In this document: piece after piece, positions 13,660 to 25,571 of the stretch
Layout of the letters: the number at the start of each line of letters is the position of its first letter
Position numbering within the stretch: the stretch's first letter is position 1
Assembly (NCBI GenBank): GCA_003342815.1
Contig: PTEX01000234.1
Coordinates: forward strand, 369,132-433,131
Source of the DNA: Eudromia elegans
Lineage: Eukaryota > Chordata > Aves > Tinamiformes > Tinamidae
Direction: 5' to 3'
DNA length: 64,000 bases
Made by a program: the position numbers and the translations under genes
Notes under the pieces: generated by a model
What the model saw: the letters and a program-made list of their open reading frames with translations, nothing else
What the model was told of the DNA's origin: nothing
The model's database searches: none

Positions 13660-13960
13660 AAATAGGTCACAATCTAAGTACACTCAGCACACAGCTTGGT
13701 TCATTTATCAAAGCAAAATCAATTGTTATTATTAGACTATTATCATCATCCTTCCAGTGAGCTGATTTCATTTTAATCAATGTTTCTAATTAGTCTACAT
13801 CAAATACAGTTTTAAATGGAAATAACCTAGCTTAGTTTATGCTAAATATGTATACATATCTCTATCAATTCTTTTCATTCTATCTTGATTAATAAGAGAA
13901 TTATTTACTAATAAATAAAAAGCAACTATGCTTCAACTAATCTGGAAGTAGTTAAACATC
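13660..13960. promoter_or_regulatory. Candidate conserved non-coding block
   Basis: AT-rich complex sequence, not simple repeat, with TTATCAAAGC (TCF/LEF-like), TTTTAATCAATG, TCTAATTAGTC and TGATTAATAAG. The texture resembles vertebrate conserved non-coding elements. Conservation cannot be tested here. Confidence 0.25.
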
Positions 13961-14236
13961 AGAGTTGGCAGTGGATCATTACTATGTTGAAATATATTAC
14001 TGTGTTGTTTCATTTCCATTTATGTGAAATATATAGGCTCTAAATTGCTTGGAAACATTTGGGGAAGTGTCAGTTCTCAGTGCAGAGTGACATAATTTCT
14101 AGAGACAGCAGTGAGGTTTGAGCCCAAATGTCCCCACAGCTCAGCAATATTCAAGATCTGGACATTTGTCCTAGTCTACTAAAGCAAAGGGAGGCTTATC
14201 TAACCACGGGTACCTGTGAGGGTATGTTTGCATGCA

Positions 14237-14283
14237 GTATGTGTTTGTATACATGTTTGTATATGTATTTGTTTTGTATATGC
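14237..14283 (+). repeat. Degenerate TGTTTGTATATG tandem repeat
   Basis: Three to four imperfect copies of a TTTGTATAYATG-like 12-14-mer are present. It is a low-complexity expansion. Confidence 0.55.
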
Positions 14284-14736
14284 TTTTCTTTAGAGGTCAG
14301 TGAAAAAAAGATGATTGTAGGGAAAAGCATAATTGCATTGCTTATGCATGGAGTTTGTTTTGAACTGTTAGGTCAACAAGGGCACAAACTGTACTGTATG
14401 CTCCCAAATAATTCTGTTATAGTTTAACTGAATGTGACTACAGAGTCATCTTTTCCTTTAAAAAATAATTATAATTCTTACTTTTTTTAAAATTATAGAT
14501 CACATCCAGGCATCTGAACATTCCTGTTAGAGATGGGAAATGCCACAGTAACTAATCTCCCTTGACTCTGGTCCACTAGCTATGCATGTGCACTGTGTTT
14601 CTAGACATGCATTTCCTGTGCCTTAGACTTCGGAAGGCCATTTTCTCTTTATTGACCCCAGTAATTCCTCCAGTTAGTAATATAATGTCAACTGGAGTTT
14701 TCAGGAACAGTCAGAATGGTGTCCTCATAAAATAAT

Positions 14737-14770
14737 GTACAAAGTACAATGTACAAAATAAAGTACAAAG
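14737..14770 (+). repeat. Short GTACAAA-type degenerate tandem repeat
   Basis: There are four GTACAA words within 34 bp with irregular spacing. It is a low-complexity local repeat. Confidence 0.6.
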
Positions 14771-16440
14771 AACCATATGAAAATGCTATGCTTACCAGGG
14801 GTGCAGTTGGTATTTGTATGTGTAGTGTGAAGGATAATTTAGTTCCTACAGCAGAAACAGGTAGAGTAACTAAATGGTCCAAGACCATGTTTAACTCTCT
14901 TGCCAAAGTGTCCTCATTCCCTGCTTTCCTAGGAATTTGTTGTAGTTGTCTGGTGTCTCTTGTTCACTGCATACACCTGTGCTAATTGTAAGGCTGAGAT
15001 CACAAATGTCTGAGAGCAGCATTTGTGTTTTTGTTAGCACAGGTGCGCTTCCTATCCTGACTGGCCTAATTCCTTTGCACACCCGTGAAATACTCAGATT
15101 ATCATTTTACAGCTCTGTGATGGGTTAGCTATATGATGAAATTGATATATTGGTGTTGAGAATAAGTATTAAAATGCAGCATTCAGTATAACTATCTTAT
15201 ATTGTTCCTAAGATAACTGGTTAAAGTACTTTTTGAATAATATTTCTGTCCCAAGAGTCCTGTGAGTTAAAGAACTGAATTCTTCCACAGATGGTGAAAC
15301 TGATGCCCTGGATTATTATGGTTGAGACATGAGATGCCTTTCTGTCAGAGAATTGCAATGGAATTTCCCGGTGGAATTCCTTTAGGCTGCTTTACAAATT
15401 CCATCTCAATAATAGACTCATGATAACACAAAAGTTAATGGAGGAGCTGGAAGGAGAATCAGGAATCTTTACCGACATCTTAATCTGAGACATAATTATT
15501 TGTAGAATTTAATCTGAAGACAGAATGAGCTTTGCAAACTTTAAAACGATAACACGCACAGTTAAGCTCATGAATGGTTTTTCTAATGTATTTGAAAGAA
15601 CATATTTCTGTTTTTCTCTTTTCTCCCTGAATCTTTTAAAGGGTTTATAAGGTTCTCAAAAATACTTCTGTATGTTGTCTAAAGCATGTTTTGTAATAAT
15701 AACTTTGGCTATTTAGTGCATAAATTTCCTCTTGGATCCAAAGTGTTACAGAAATACATTCCAAATAGAGGCTTGTTTATATTAAGAATTTTAATTCTTA
15801 AAACATGAGCGCTTTAGAGCATTTTCTTTGTCTATAGAACTGAAATACAGCAATTTCTCCTGTGATAGTACTTGATGATTTAGAAAATCATACTTTTTGG
15901 GACATAAAGCTAAGTGTTTTAATGATCAGTAATGAGTCAGAGTATACACAGCAGAATTGATCAAAAGCTGTCAAAAGCCTCCCAAAATATAAGGAGCCTT
16001 TGTAAGGACAGAAAGAGCTTAACCTTAATCTTTTAACCACGACTTGGTTAGTGCTGCCTAAGCTTGGCAGCTAGATTCCTGCTTGCCTGTTTTTTTATTC
16101 TTTTATGCTGTGGCTGAGATGAGACAACTTCCTTGACAGAAGAGGGCTACGAGGGCTGTGATGTTTGTAGCAACACGCGGTCCTCTCTGGCAGGTCATCT
16201 GGGTTGCAGCCGTGCGGCAGCGCTGGCTCGAGCAACTTGACGTGTGCAAGTTGACCAAGTGTTTTCCTACGGCTGGAAGCATTTTCTGCATCTGCTCAGT
16301 CCCTTTGGCTCTTTGCTGTTTATCAGGGGTTTCCTTAGTGCAGGTGATTTAATCAAATGGAGTCAACATCAAAGGCTGTGTTCACTTGCTGATTTTTATA
16401 TTAGTAGCTGTTTGTGTTGTAGCTGTGCAAGATAAGCCCT

Positions 16441-16473
16441 TTATATATGTGTGTGTGTATATATATATATGTA
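16441..16473 (+). repeat. TG/TA microsatellite
   Basis: A compound (TG)n(TA)n tract of about 30 bp, probably length-variable. Confidence 0.9.
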
Positions 16474-18304
16474 TCTTAAAGGATATTCAGAAGAAGGGTT
16501 AATACAATTTTCCTGACTGATGTGACTGTGGACTTGGGTAGATATGGCAATAAAGGCAGTGATGCATAAGCACCTTTTGAAAAAGAGGCTCAACATGTCA
16601 AAAAAAAAAAAAAAGTTTCTGGGTCAATCTTCAGGTGTCCATCTAACCCACCAGCTCAGGCAAGCAGACGCTGGAACCGATAGTCTCGTGATGTGCTTGT
16701 CAGAACATTCAGGATTGGGTATGTCCCTGGTCATCTCTGTATGTTGTTTGTGCGCAGACATGCTGCTCAGCCCAGCTATTTATCAAAAAGGTTCACGCGT
16801 GCAGAGTTTGTATGGAAACTTGGTGATGTGTAGTATGCACTGGGGTTCATTCACGTGGTGGAGAAGGAGGAGAGCAAGTCGCAAAGCGATACATGCTGTT
16901 AGTGTAGCCCTCTGCTGTCACAGGTGAATATAACCCCAGCTAAGTGAGTAAAGTTTTATGAAGTTTTGTTTTAGGTTGTAAATAGAAAAATGCTGGAAGA
17001 AGCATAGAGGCTAAAAGATAATGCCTATAAAAATAATTTAAAATGCTTTACAAGACATGAGTATTTGTCTATCTCTTTGCTTCTGCAGCTTTTCTTACAG
17101 TTTTGGGATGTTGAGATTATTTTAAGAGCATCCTGAGTCTGGAAGGAAGAAATTTAAATAGAGATTTATATGCTCATTTAAGTATTGGGTTAATTAAAGG
17201 TCAATATTTGGGAGGGATTAAGAAATGAGTAGTTTCAATGGGACAAACCTCAAAGATATTTCAGTGATTTATCTGTTCATGTGCATTTGTGTGTGCATAT
17301 AAAGTATAGTGCTTAAACACCTATTACAGAAAACAGCACCCTTGGGATTTGGACAATAGATCACTTTAATGTATGAATAGGTTACATGCCTGACTACTAG
17401 TTGGGGAAGTATTAGTTCATATGATAAGGAGAATAAAGTAAACTGCCAAGAACACTTATAGGATTGCAATTCAACAAAAATATTGATTAGAAGATGAGGA
17501 ACTCCATTTTTATAAACTTAATCAACAATATTTGATATTCAGCTGCTAGTCTGTAAAGGAGAAATAGAAACTTAAAAGTCTGTGGGGAAAAACAAGCCAG
17601 CAATATTCATGTGTTCTTGGAAAAAAAAAAAAATCATACAAAAACACTAATCTAGTTTTCTGGAAGATTCAAAGCATAAAGAGGTGCAGACACAAAATTA
17701 GGCTGCCTTTGGGTTTGTTTTGGTCTTTTTTTGTTTGTTTTTGTCTTGCTATACAGCTTCTTCACTGGAAATGCTATTTCTACAAGCATTTGTTATATTT
17801 GGAAAAATCTGGCTTATGTTATTATGCTAATATTCTGTTAGTGTGTTATATTTCCATAGTAATCATCTAATAATCAGTTCCACAAAACAGTCGGTTGCTG
17901 AGATGCATTTAGAGCATCGAGTGCCTTGGCGCAGAGTCAGCGCCGGGGGAGCTCTGCGCTGCACTGTGCAGGTGCCACTTGCCTCACAGCCATTAAGCCA
18001 GAAACCAAAATCAATTGCACTGTGTCTTGCAAGCTGGCAAGCAGAGTAGTTGCCTCGGCAGAAAAAAGGCACGGTCCTCACACGGCGAGCATTTAGAAAG
18101 AGCTGCACGGAGTCTGAAGGCAGTTTTAAAGAACCTGCATTGCTGGTTGCCTCCCTGAAAGAGGTGTCGTATTGTCATCTCCTGCCACCATTCAGAATTT
18201 CTCTGCTGCAGTTTTGTATTTCATGTAAAGTGATTTGTCAGTGATTGCCTGATAAATGTTTAGCATAATCAATTTTTACAGTGGTATCAGAGAGAAGATT
18301 CTTC

Positions 18305-18330
18305 AGAATATGGGCTCTGACCCATATTCT
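18305..18330. repeat. Perfect 10-bp stem hairpin
   Basis: AGAATATGGG and CCCATATTCT flank CTCTGA. The flanks also carry a short direct repeat (TTCTTCAGA on both sides), so the structure may have arisen by local template switching. Confidence 0.65.
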
Positions 18331-18925
18331 TCAGAGCATGGGATTTAAAATTAAGTGTGCCTCCTTCTCAATATTTAATCCATGGCGATATCAGTTGGCT
18401 CTGTGGAATTATTTGATGAACACATGTGAAATTACCCTAGAGACTCTTAAAGGTCTCATATGCCTTTCCTGTAATTCTTCCCCCTTTTCTGAAGGGTTAT
18501 TACTGCACCACTGCTAAATTTTCTATCACAGATTTCCTGACAGCTCTGAAAACTTGGTTGGAATCTGCAACACGGCTGATCGAAGTAGTTTCTCACCCTT
18601 GGAATGGATTTTTTTTTTTTTTAAAGTGTCTGATGCACCAGAAGAATATATGCACACAAATAGCAGCGCTAGGCTGGGGCAGCATCTCTCTCTTGTTTAG
18701 TCCGTCTCCTACTACGGGGCAGTAGCTGTCGCCTTTAGCGTGAGCCGTGTTGTCTCATGAAGCGTGAAGGCAGCGTTAGCTCTCCAGGAGCCGTAATGCT
18801 GAGGAGGGAGTGATGGCTGGTCAGACACAGACTGTATTTTGTTTGCAACCCTTTCACAGTTTGGGAAAATATCTTCCTGACTGTGTGAGTCTTCTACCAA
18901 AGCCTTCAGCGTACAAAGTTCAGTG

Positions 18926-18945
18926 TTTTTTTTTTTTTTTTTTTT
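18926..18945 (+). repeat. Poly(T) tract, 20 bp
   Basis: Uninterrupted T20. The nearby sequence (18.66-18.83 kb) is somewhat CpG-enriched, with no gene seen. Confidence 0.9.
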
Positions 18946-20330
18946 CATAAAATAGAAGTAATGAATCTTATCCATATGTTTTCTTGTTCCTGTGTTTTCA
19001 AGTAATCTGTGTTTCTGCATATACAGATAGGTACATAGATTTCAGTTTCTGCTCTTTAGAGGTGAGACTCTTCAGGAAAATGAAACACCTTTAATAGATG
19101 TTTAATATCAGTGCTGATAATTACATGTCTCTAGCCTGTAATCTTTAGTGTCTCTATAAAGATTATTTATTTAGTGTTTCTGGTATTGCTGGTTCACACA
19201 GCCATTTACCTTTTGATAAACTATTTTTGGTTAATACAGTGCAATATAGCAAAGTAAGTTAGCCTGGATTTCAAAATATTCTTTTCTTTTTTTCATGTCA
19301 AACATAGAAGTCATAGCAATTTTAATTATTTTTCAGTTTCCCAGGAATATATCAGGCTTTGCAGGTGTGGGATAAAACTGGCTCTTGCCTCAAAGATCTG
19401 TGGCTTAAGGTTTTTAATTTTCAGATGTCTGCTTCTCAGAAATTGTTCCAAAGTAAGGCATTTTAAACTTTTGCTGCAAATACAACTGAGGCCATACTCA
19501 GAATCAGCATATTTCTGGTAGCGTGAGTCTAGAGAGTTGGGAAGCACAGGAGAATATGCATTTTATTTTGCTTGTGTTAAGTTTTATCGCCGTACCCAGC
19601 TGGGTAGCATCTCCATCATTCAGGCAGTCAGCCGAGCACTTGTTGGGACCTCACTGATGCTTTCATATGTGCACTTAATGGACCATGCTTGTGCCACGTC
19701 AGTTTCCACCAGAAAGGGCAGAGCAAGCCAGATTCAGTAGTATCCTATAAAGAGCACTTAATATGCTCAAGAGCTCAGGTAGGGAAAAGAAACATGCAGC
19801 TCCTCACCAAGATACTCATTTTCTGTTGTGGCGATGAATCATGGATCTGCCATCACATATTGTCTGATCTCGCCCTTTCAGAGTACATGCCATTAATGAA
19901 CATTGTCATGACACAAAATCAAAGCTAATTTCATTTGGTAAGGGACACCCGCAGCTGTGACTCTTGCTGTAAATATGATCATGTTGTTTTTCTGTCATAA
20001 TGATGGGTAGACACATATAATGTTAATAAGATAGTTATCATCTCTAGCAATGATAAGTGAGAACAAGGTCAACCTGTATTGTGTAAAGCTGAGAGTTTGT
20101 GCTGGAATATGCTGATAGGGAAGTTTATAGTTATTCATCATACTAAGACATTTGCCAAATCAGATGCATTGTTTTTTGGCTCCTTAATTTGGAATAGTTG
20201 GATTAGGTGTTTAAAAAGCCTAAAATCAATATTATGGATTATGAAGGAAGCCTACTATAATGCTTTTCCTACAGCAAAACAGAAGGATAGTTCTGGAACA
20301 AGAGTCACGCACAGAATTTATCAGTTTCAC

Positions 20331-20358
20331 TTTTTTTTTTTTTTTTTTTTTTTTTTTT
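20331..20358 (+). repeat. Poly(T) tract, 28 bp
   Basis: An uninterrupted T28. Seen from the minus strand it could be a retroposon tail, but no element is recognisable beside it. Confidence 0.9.
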
Positions 20359-22682
20359 GGTGTCAGGTCCTCTGCACATAGTCAATGGCAAGTGCGGGGC
20401 CTGGATCTGTGTGATAAGATGGTGCTGTTATTAATTGTCCTTGAAATGTGATAAAGGAAATTTATCCTCCTCAGTTCTCAGTTGAGTTTATCCACCTCTA
20501 AAATCTCCTGTCATCAGAGAGCTTATTATTATATCACAGTGTAGGCTAGAGGACAGAAAGTTAAAATGAGCAACTGCTGCCAGGATCCCACAGTCACATC
20601 TGTCCACTAATTCTTCTTTGTTTTTATATATTTATTTATTTACTTATTTCTATGTGACTAACCTACAGGGAAAAGACTTTCTTTTCCTTGCTCACACATT
20701 GTATGGCAGTTATTAGCAGTAACTGCATGAATTAGAGATTATTATAATGGAAAATTCTTGCTCTTTCCCTGGTGCTTTTGTGGAGCTAATTTTGAAATCC
20801 TGCCTGTCTTTGGCAGACTTGCACTCTGCTTTAAAAGAAGCAAACTCATTTTTTTCTGAAATTTTTTCTGAAGATGACTTTTTTATGTGATCTGCTCTTG
20901 ACCCCACAAATACATGAAGGCTAAAGGCTAGGTCAGTTAATAACTGCATTATTTTGAGTATATAGTGTTTGCTGAGGTGAGAGAGATTCTTCTAGTTTAC
21001 TTGCAAGCTTTAGCCTTAAAGCTTTGTGCCAGAACACTGCAGTTCTTTGAATAACAATATTGGTGTTGGCTGACTTATTCCATACTATACGTCTAGAGTA
21101 ATGCAGTCTATACTGCATCAAGTATAGCATTCAAGTATAGACCAGTATCAGGTATATAGTGATCTAAAGCGTATGATCAGAATTCTGCTCTATACTTAAA
21201 TAATTTATGGCCAAATTAAGACCTTCAAGCTAAGAGACTCCATTAAAAAACCCATTTTGAATATTACGTTTCCTCTAAGAAAAATGGCATTTTCATAATT
21301 CTTTCCGACAGAAAAGAACACACTTAAGACACACAAACTGGAAAACTTTCTTCAAAAAGAAAAAAAGAAAAAATCCTTATTTTAAAATCTTTGCAACTTT
21401 TTAGTTCATTCTGGTGTTGCTTTCTTACTTGCAGATTACGGCCTGAAAGAGAGAACTGTTAGAAACAGTTGGGTTTGTTCATTTGCTAATTACAGGACAT
21501 CTATCCTTTTCCCTGGCAATTGTATCCCACCCTGAGGTTTGATTTCAAAACCATTGTAACCTCTCATAGAACATGAAAGTTTAACATTTCAACAAGTCAG
21601 AACCAAGCCTTTTAATCACAATCCTTTCTTATTTTCTGAATATTGGTAAAAATGAAAAAGAGCATTTGGCCAAAAAAAAGGAGAAAAAAAAAGACTAAAA
21701 AAGGAAAATACTTATTGCTTTTTCTGAAAACATGTAATACAACATTTGGAATATTTTAATAGAACTAGTTATTAACGTCTTTCCACATAACAGATGGTTT
21801 TGTTAAGAAGTTGCACTTTATCTTGGATGCATTATTACAGTTCGAACTTGATCTTGATAAATAGGCTGTTGACTACCGGGATTAAAGAGAAACAAAAGAA
21901 CCGTTCAACTTCCAATATAAATGAGCTGCAGCTATCTTGTAATTGCGTGAGATGTGAAACATACTCCAAAAGCAACATGCTGGACCTCTGCTCTGTAATG
22001 TCACTGTCACTAAAAATCCATTCTTGATCTTTAAATGCTTTTTTTTTAAAGTCTAAGCTTTCCTGAATGCCTAACCAATAATGGAAGAAACAAGGTAGGA
22101 AACAACAATAAGCTAAGGAGCCGCAGGTACAACGATGTTCCAAAGGCTTCCAGAACGAGGTGTAAAAGCAGGGTGATGAAATGTGAAGACGGAGTAACGT
22201 CATGTAACCTCTGCAGCTCTGTACCGAGCCCCTTCTGTTAGCCTGGCTTCTGGGCACTCATAAACCTTCTCACCAGCCCTGATCATGACTAACGGGGCAT
22301 TCAGAGAGGTGTGTTGCATCTCCTTGCTTCCCTAGATGCTAGATGTTTCTCTGAACAGTGAGAGTGCGGATGGAGAGCTCGGGAGGTGCGGTGTGGTTGT
22401 GTGCTGAGAAGTCACAGTGAGAAAAGGAAGGCCCAGCTCTTTCCCTGGCCCTTCCTTACACCTTGCGCTCTGGGTGAAGGCAGCATCCATCAACGCTTTC
22501 CGTAAATAAGGCTGGTTTTGTCCCTCCCTGATGGCTTGTGGAGCTGCCTATCGCCCTGGCGCTCTACCAGAGCACTGTGTTTTTGCTTGAAGCACGAAGG
22601 CCGGGTTAAAGCAGCCCAGCAGTTCTCGGGGGGGCGCCAAGGGCCATGCATGTGTTGGAACACAGTCGCCTCCCTTGCGCAG

Positions 22683-22885
22683 GCTCCCACGCCGACGCTG
22701 CGGCCTGCTCCAGGCCCGCCCGCACGCCCTGCCTCGGCTCCCGGGCGGACGCTGCGGCCCGCTCCAGGCCCGCCCGCATGCCCTGCCTCGGCTCCCAGCC
22801 TGCTCCAGGCCCGCCCGCACGCCCTGCCTCGGCTCCCGGGCCGACGCTGAGGCCCGCTCCAGGCCCTCCCGCACGCTCTGCCTTT
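22683..22885 (+). repeat. GC-rich 54-bp minisatellite, about 4 copies
   Basis: Units start at 22683, 22737, 22791 and 22832. Units 1, 2 and 4 are 54 bp; unit 3 is 41 bp, having lost an internal 13 bases. Each contains a variant of GCTCCAGGCCCGCCCGCACG and CCCTGCCTCGGCTCC. Because 54 is a multiple of 3, several frames on both strands stay open and translate to 18-residue repeats such as GRACGRAWSGPQR. I read these frames as a by-product of the period, not a gene. It is very CpG-rich, so it is probably mutable and may act as an isolated CpG-rich site. Confidence 0.9.
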
Positions 22886-23496
22886 CATTCATCCTGAAGC
22901 TTCTTGGTAGCGATGCTTGTGCTTCAGAGGGCACAGTTACCCTTGTTAAAAGTACTCTGCTTAATGTACGGCTTGTAATGAGAAGACAACAGGAAGGACC
23001 ACCGCACTTCTTAATGGACTACAATTAAACCTAGAGCCAACTTGTGTCCTCGGTTGCGGCAGCGTAGCGCAGGCCGGGGTTTCCTTTGTGAATGAATGAA
23101 ACAGGGAAGGTGCAGCTCTGCAGCTGCCTTGCTGTCAGGCAAAGCTCCCCGACAGGGACGTACTGTGCAAGGAGCAGCTGCAGAATCAGGCCCTCGGCAC
23201 ACAGGCACTTGTAGTGCTCTTAAAAGAAATAGAATGGGACCAGCAAAATGGCACTTGTAGCACAGAGAGAAATCCAGCGTCTTCCATCTGCTCCCTGCTC
23301 TTGCAGCTGCAGTGAATTATGATGTGCTGTCACATTTATAGGGTGATTTCATCAACTGATTTATTTAATTAATTTAGATTTAACATTGTACAAAGGGTAT
23401 GTGATAAAGTGGTGTAACTCTTTCCTCAGCCACCACACCAGCCAAGATTTATTTTAAGTATCCTCAGCCTGACTGTGTCCTCCCTTGTTCTTCCAG
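22886..23496. other. Mildly CpG-rich sequence between minisatellite and candidate terminal exon
   Basis: CpG density stays above the window average to about 23.2 kb, then drops. No donor site pairs clearly with the acceptor at 23496. Confidence 0.4.
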
Positions 23497-23875
23497 GCTG
23501 CAGCCGAGGCAGTGTTTGAAATAGCTGATGGAGCCTGAAGCTGCTAACTAACGGTGCTGCCGTAGAGTAGAACTGGCAGCTTTCATCTTGTGTTGTAACG
23601 GTGGTGCTAAAGCACCCTTATATTCTCTCCACCAAAACAGCAGTTAATTTCTAGGGGCTCTGGATTCCAAATTCTTTCATGTAGAACTGTGGGTGCAAGC
23701 TGTGGTCAGACCAGTACTCAGGGTGTTGGCAGTCTCAAGACTTCTTGAATATGGTCATGAATCAGCATAGAACACTTTTTTCCTCATATTTCTTTGTATT
23801 TTGTTTGTATGGAACAATGGGTGAAGTCTACAGCTGCTAACAGAATAAAATTAATAAACAGTATAAAGCCATCCT
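23497..23875 (+). other. Candidate 3'-terminal exon with poly(A) signals
   Basis: An acceptor with a pyrimidine run (CCTCCCTTGTTCTTCCAG, AG at 23495-23496) precedes a short open frame, AAAEAVFEIADGA, ending at TGA 23536-23538. The other two frames stop even sooner. About 300 bases later come two AATAAA hexamers (23844-23849 and 23853-23858), followed by a GU-rich stretch (TGGGTTCTGGTGTCTTGTGT, 23881-23900). This is the expected order of acceptor, stop, 3' UTR, hexamer and downstream element. Cleavage would be near 23.87 kb. No upstream partner exon is certain; 13296-13372 is phase-compatible. It may be the end of a non-coding RNA. Confidence 0.35.
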
Positions 23876-23899
23876 TGCCTTGGGTTCTGGTGTCTTGTG

Positions 23900-25440
23900 T
23901 ATTGCAAAAAATGAGAGACTTGTGATGGTAGTTAGTTTGTAAGGGTACTTGCCTCAGAATGGCTGGTGTTTTCTAGTAACGACTACTGGTAATACTAGAT
24001 TCATACTATCCTGGTATCCAATAACTGTAATCCTAGGCTTTGGAGTGATGATTTGTATGCTGAAAAGTTTAATATCAAAGGGAAAGGAAGCAGTCGAAAG
24101 CAAAGCATTTTGATATATCTGTGTGCGTATGAGAGGCAATTGGTATTAAAAATTGTGGGAGTTTGTATATAAGTAAATCTCTCTTTTAAGCACAGTGTAA
24201 CTAAATTAAAAATCCACATTTTTCGGTATTTATTTTGAAGTATTAATCGTGTTTCAGTTATGAGCTTAAGCTGGTAACTTAATAATAAGAGAGGATGTAA
24301 GGAGTAAAAGAAAAAAGAAAATGCTAGTTGTTTACTACAATGTGTACGTAGAAATGGTCTGAGCATCTTTTGTGTGCTCCCAAACAATGAGCTATGCTTT
24401 ATGAAGCCAGAGCTTCTGGAAATATTTGTGTGCTTCATTTTTGTTCATATTACTACTTTTTCTGGTGGTGAAATATCTTGTTGCATATTCTGATCTATAT
24501 TTGTTGTTTTATTTTCCCATAAATGACTATTTACTAAAAGCATAGTTTGTTTCTGTGAAGTGAGAACAGAGAAATAAAAGCTTTTCACCAGTAACAACTG
24601 TAAAGTAAAAGCTTTCTGTTAAATATTTATGTGATCCATCTGAAAAGCTTAAGTGTTCTGTACTGTTGTTAGCTGTTCCTATTTTACAATATTAGATAAA
24701 ATTGGGTAGGAGGGCCAAATGCCAATACAGAAACCTTTTTTTTTTTTGCCTTTTCTTTTTGTACTGTGCTGAAATTATGGTCATGACTCTAGAATCCTAG
24801 ACCGTATTCAAAAAATAAAATTGAAATAAATATCAATAATCTAGGTTGCTTAGATAATCATGGAAAAAGTCATTACACCGCAGTCTCAGATGACGAGTAA
24901 AGAAAGTGTATGAACTACTACATAATCTCAGAAGTGAAGTGAGCAATTAAAAATTGAGAATCTCATTGAGATATAGGCTGTCTTAGGCTTTGGCAATTCC
25001 CTAACTTCATAATTAAAAGGTAGAGATAACAGGAAAAAATGTGTAGACGATTGAGTAAGGCTGAATCATCACCCAAGATTAAATTGCACAGAATATCTAT
25101 TTTTGTAAATAATCCACATTCTAACTAACCAAGTTATCTACTGCTAAAGTATCTACCAAGTACCTACGACTAAATATTCATATGTGTGCTACAACCAAAT
25201 TATCTTTCCTTTCTATGTCAATATAGATTATTGATCTGAGCAAATATAATTGAGAAAAATGTGTTTCTGTAATTCTGATATTGCAAAATGACCACATCTA
25301 AAATCAGAGTTGGTTCCCAGTTGCTGCGGTATAGATTAGCTGTTGTTCTTGTTGAGCAATGCACCTTCTGATTATCCAATCAATAAGAACGCTTAAAGCT
25401 TGGTACGGATGCCGATTCCTTCCTTCTTCCCCGTTTATTT
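23900..25440. other. Non-coding, no gene seen
   Basis: AT-rich sequence with a T-run near 24739. A 145-codon minus-strand frame (24001-24438) has no recognisable features and no start or splice support. Confidence 0.5.
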
Positions 25441-25459
25441 TCTGTGTTTTCCGCACTAG

Positions 25460-25571
25460 ACATTGCACGTCATGGGCACATTTCCTGGATATTCTCCCAA
25501 AGGGAATTGTTCCAGCTGCCCCATTGTGCGTGCTAATAAGGGTTCATTCTCCTTGAAAAAAAACCTCTCTG
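25460..25571 (+). other. Candidate internal exon
   Basis: A pyrimidine-rich acceptor (25428-25459, ending GCACTAG) and a strong donor (CTCTCTG|GTAAGTGC) bound 112 bases. The frame starting at the first base is open to the end. It starts TLHVMGTFPGYSPKG, contains the Cys-rich NCSSCP, and ends in phase 1. A second frame stops only near the 3' end; the third stops two-thirds of the way through. The protein is not recognised. Confidence 0.33.

Larger units (their letters stand above)
13961..22682. other. Non-coding stretch with scattered simple repeats
   Basis: It holds the simple repeats listed separately. CpG-enriched but unassigned patches lie at 16.17-16.28, 17.91-18.11 and 18.66-18.83 kb. 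These carry intact-looking complex sequence and could be regulatory; none has a convincing exon. Overall CpG content rises from about 22.2 kb toward the minisatellite. Confidence 0.45.

Noticed and set aside
22490-22934. 132- and 128-codon minus-strand and 110-/117-codon plus-strand frames
   Set aside because: All are built on the 54-bp minisatellite, whose period is a multiple of three. The frames on both strands cannot all be genes, and none shows start or splice support.
24001-24438. 145-codon minus-strand frame
   Set aside because: No recognisable features; length is within the chance range for 64 kb.
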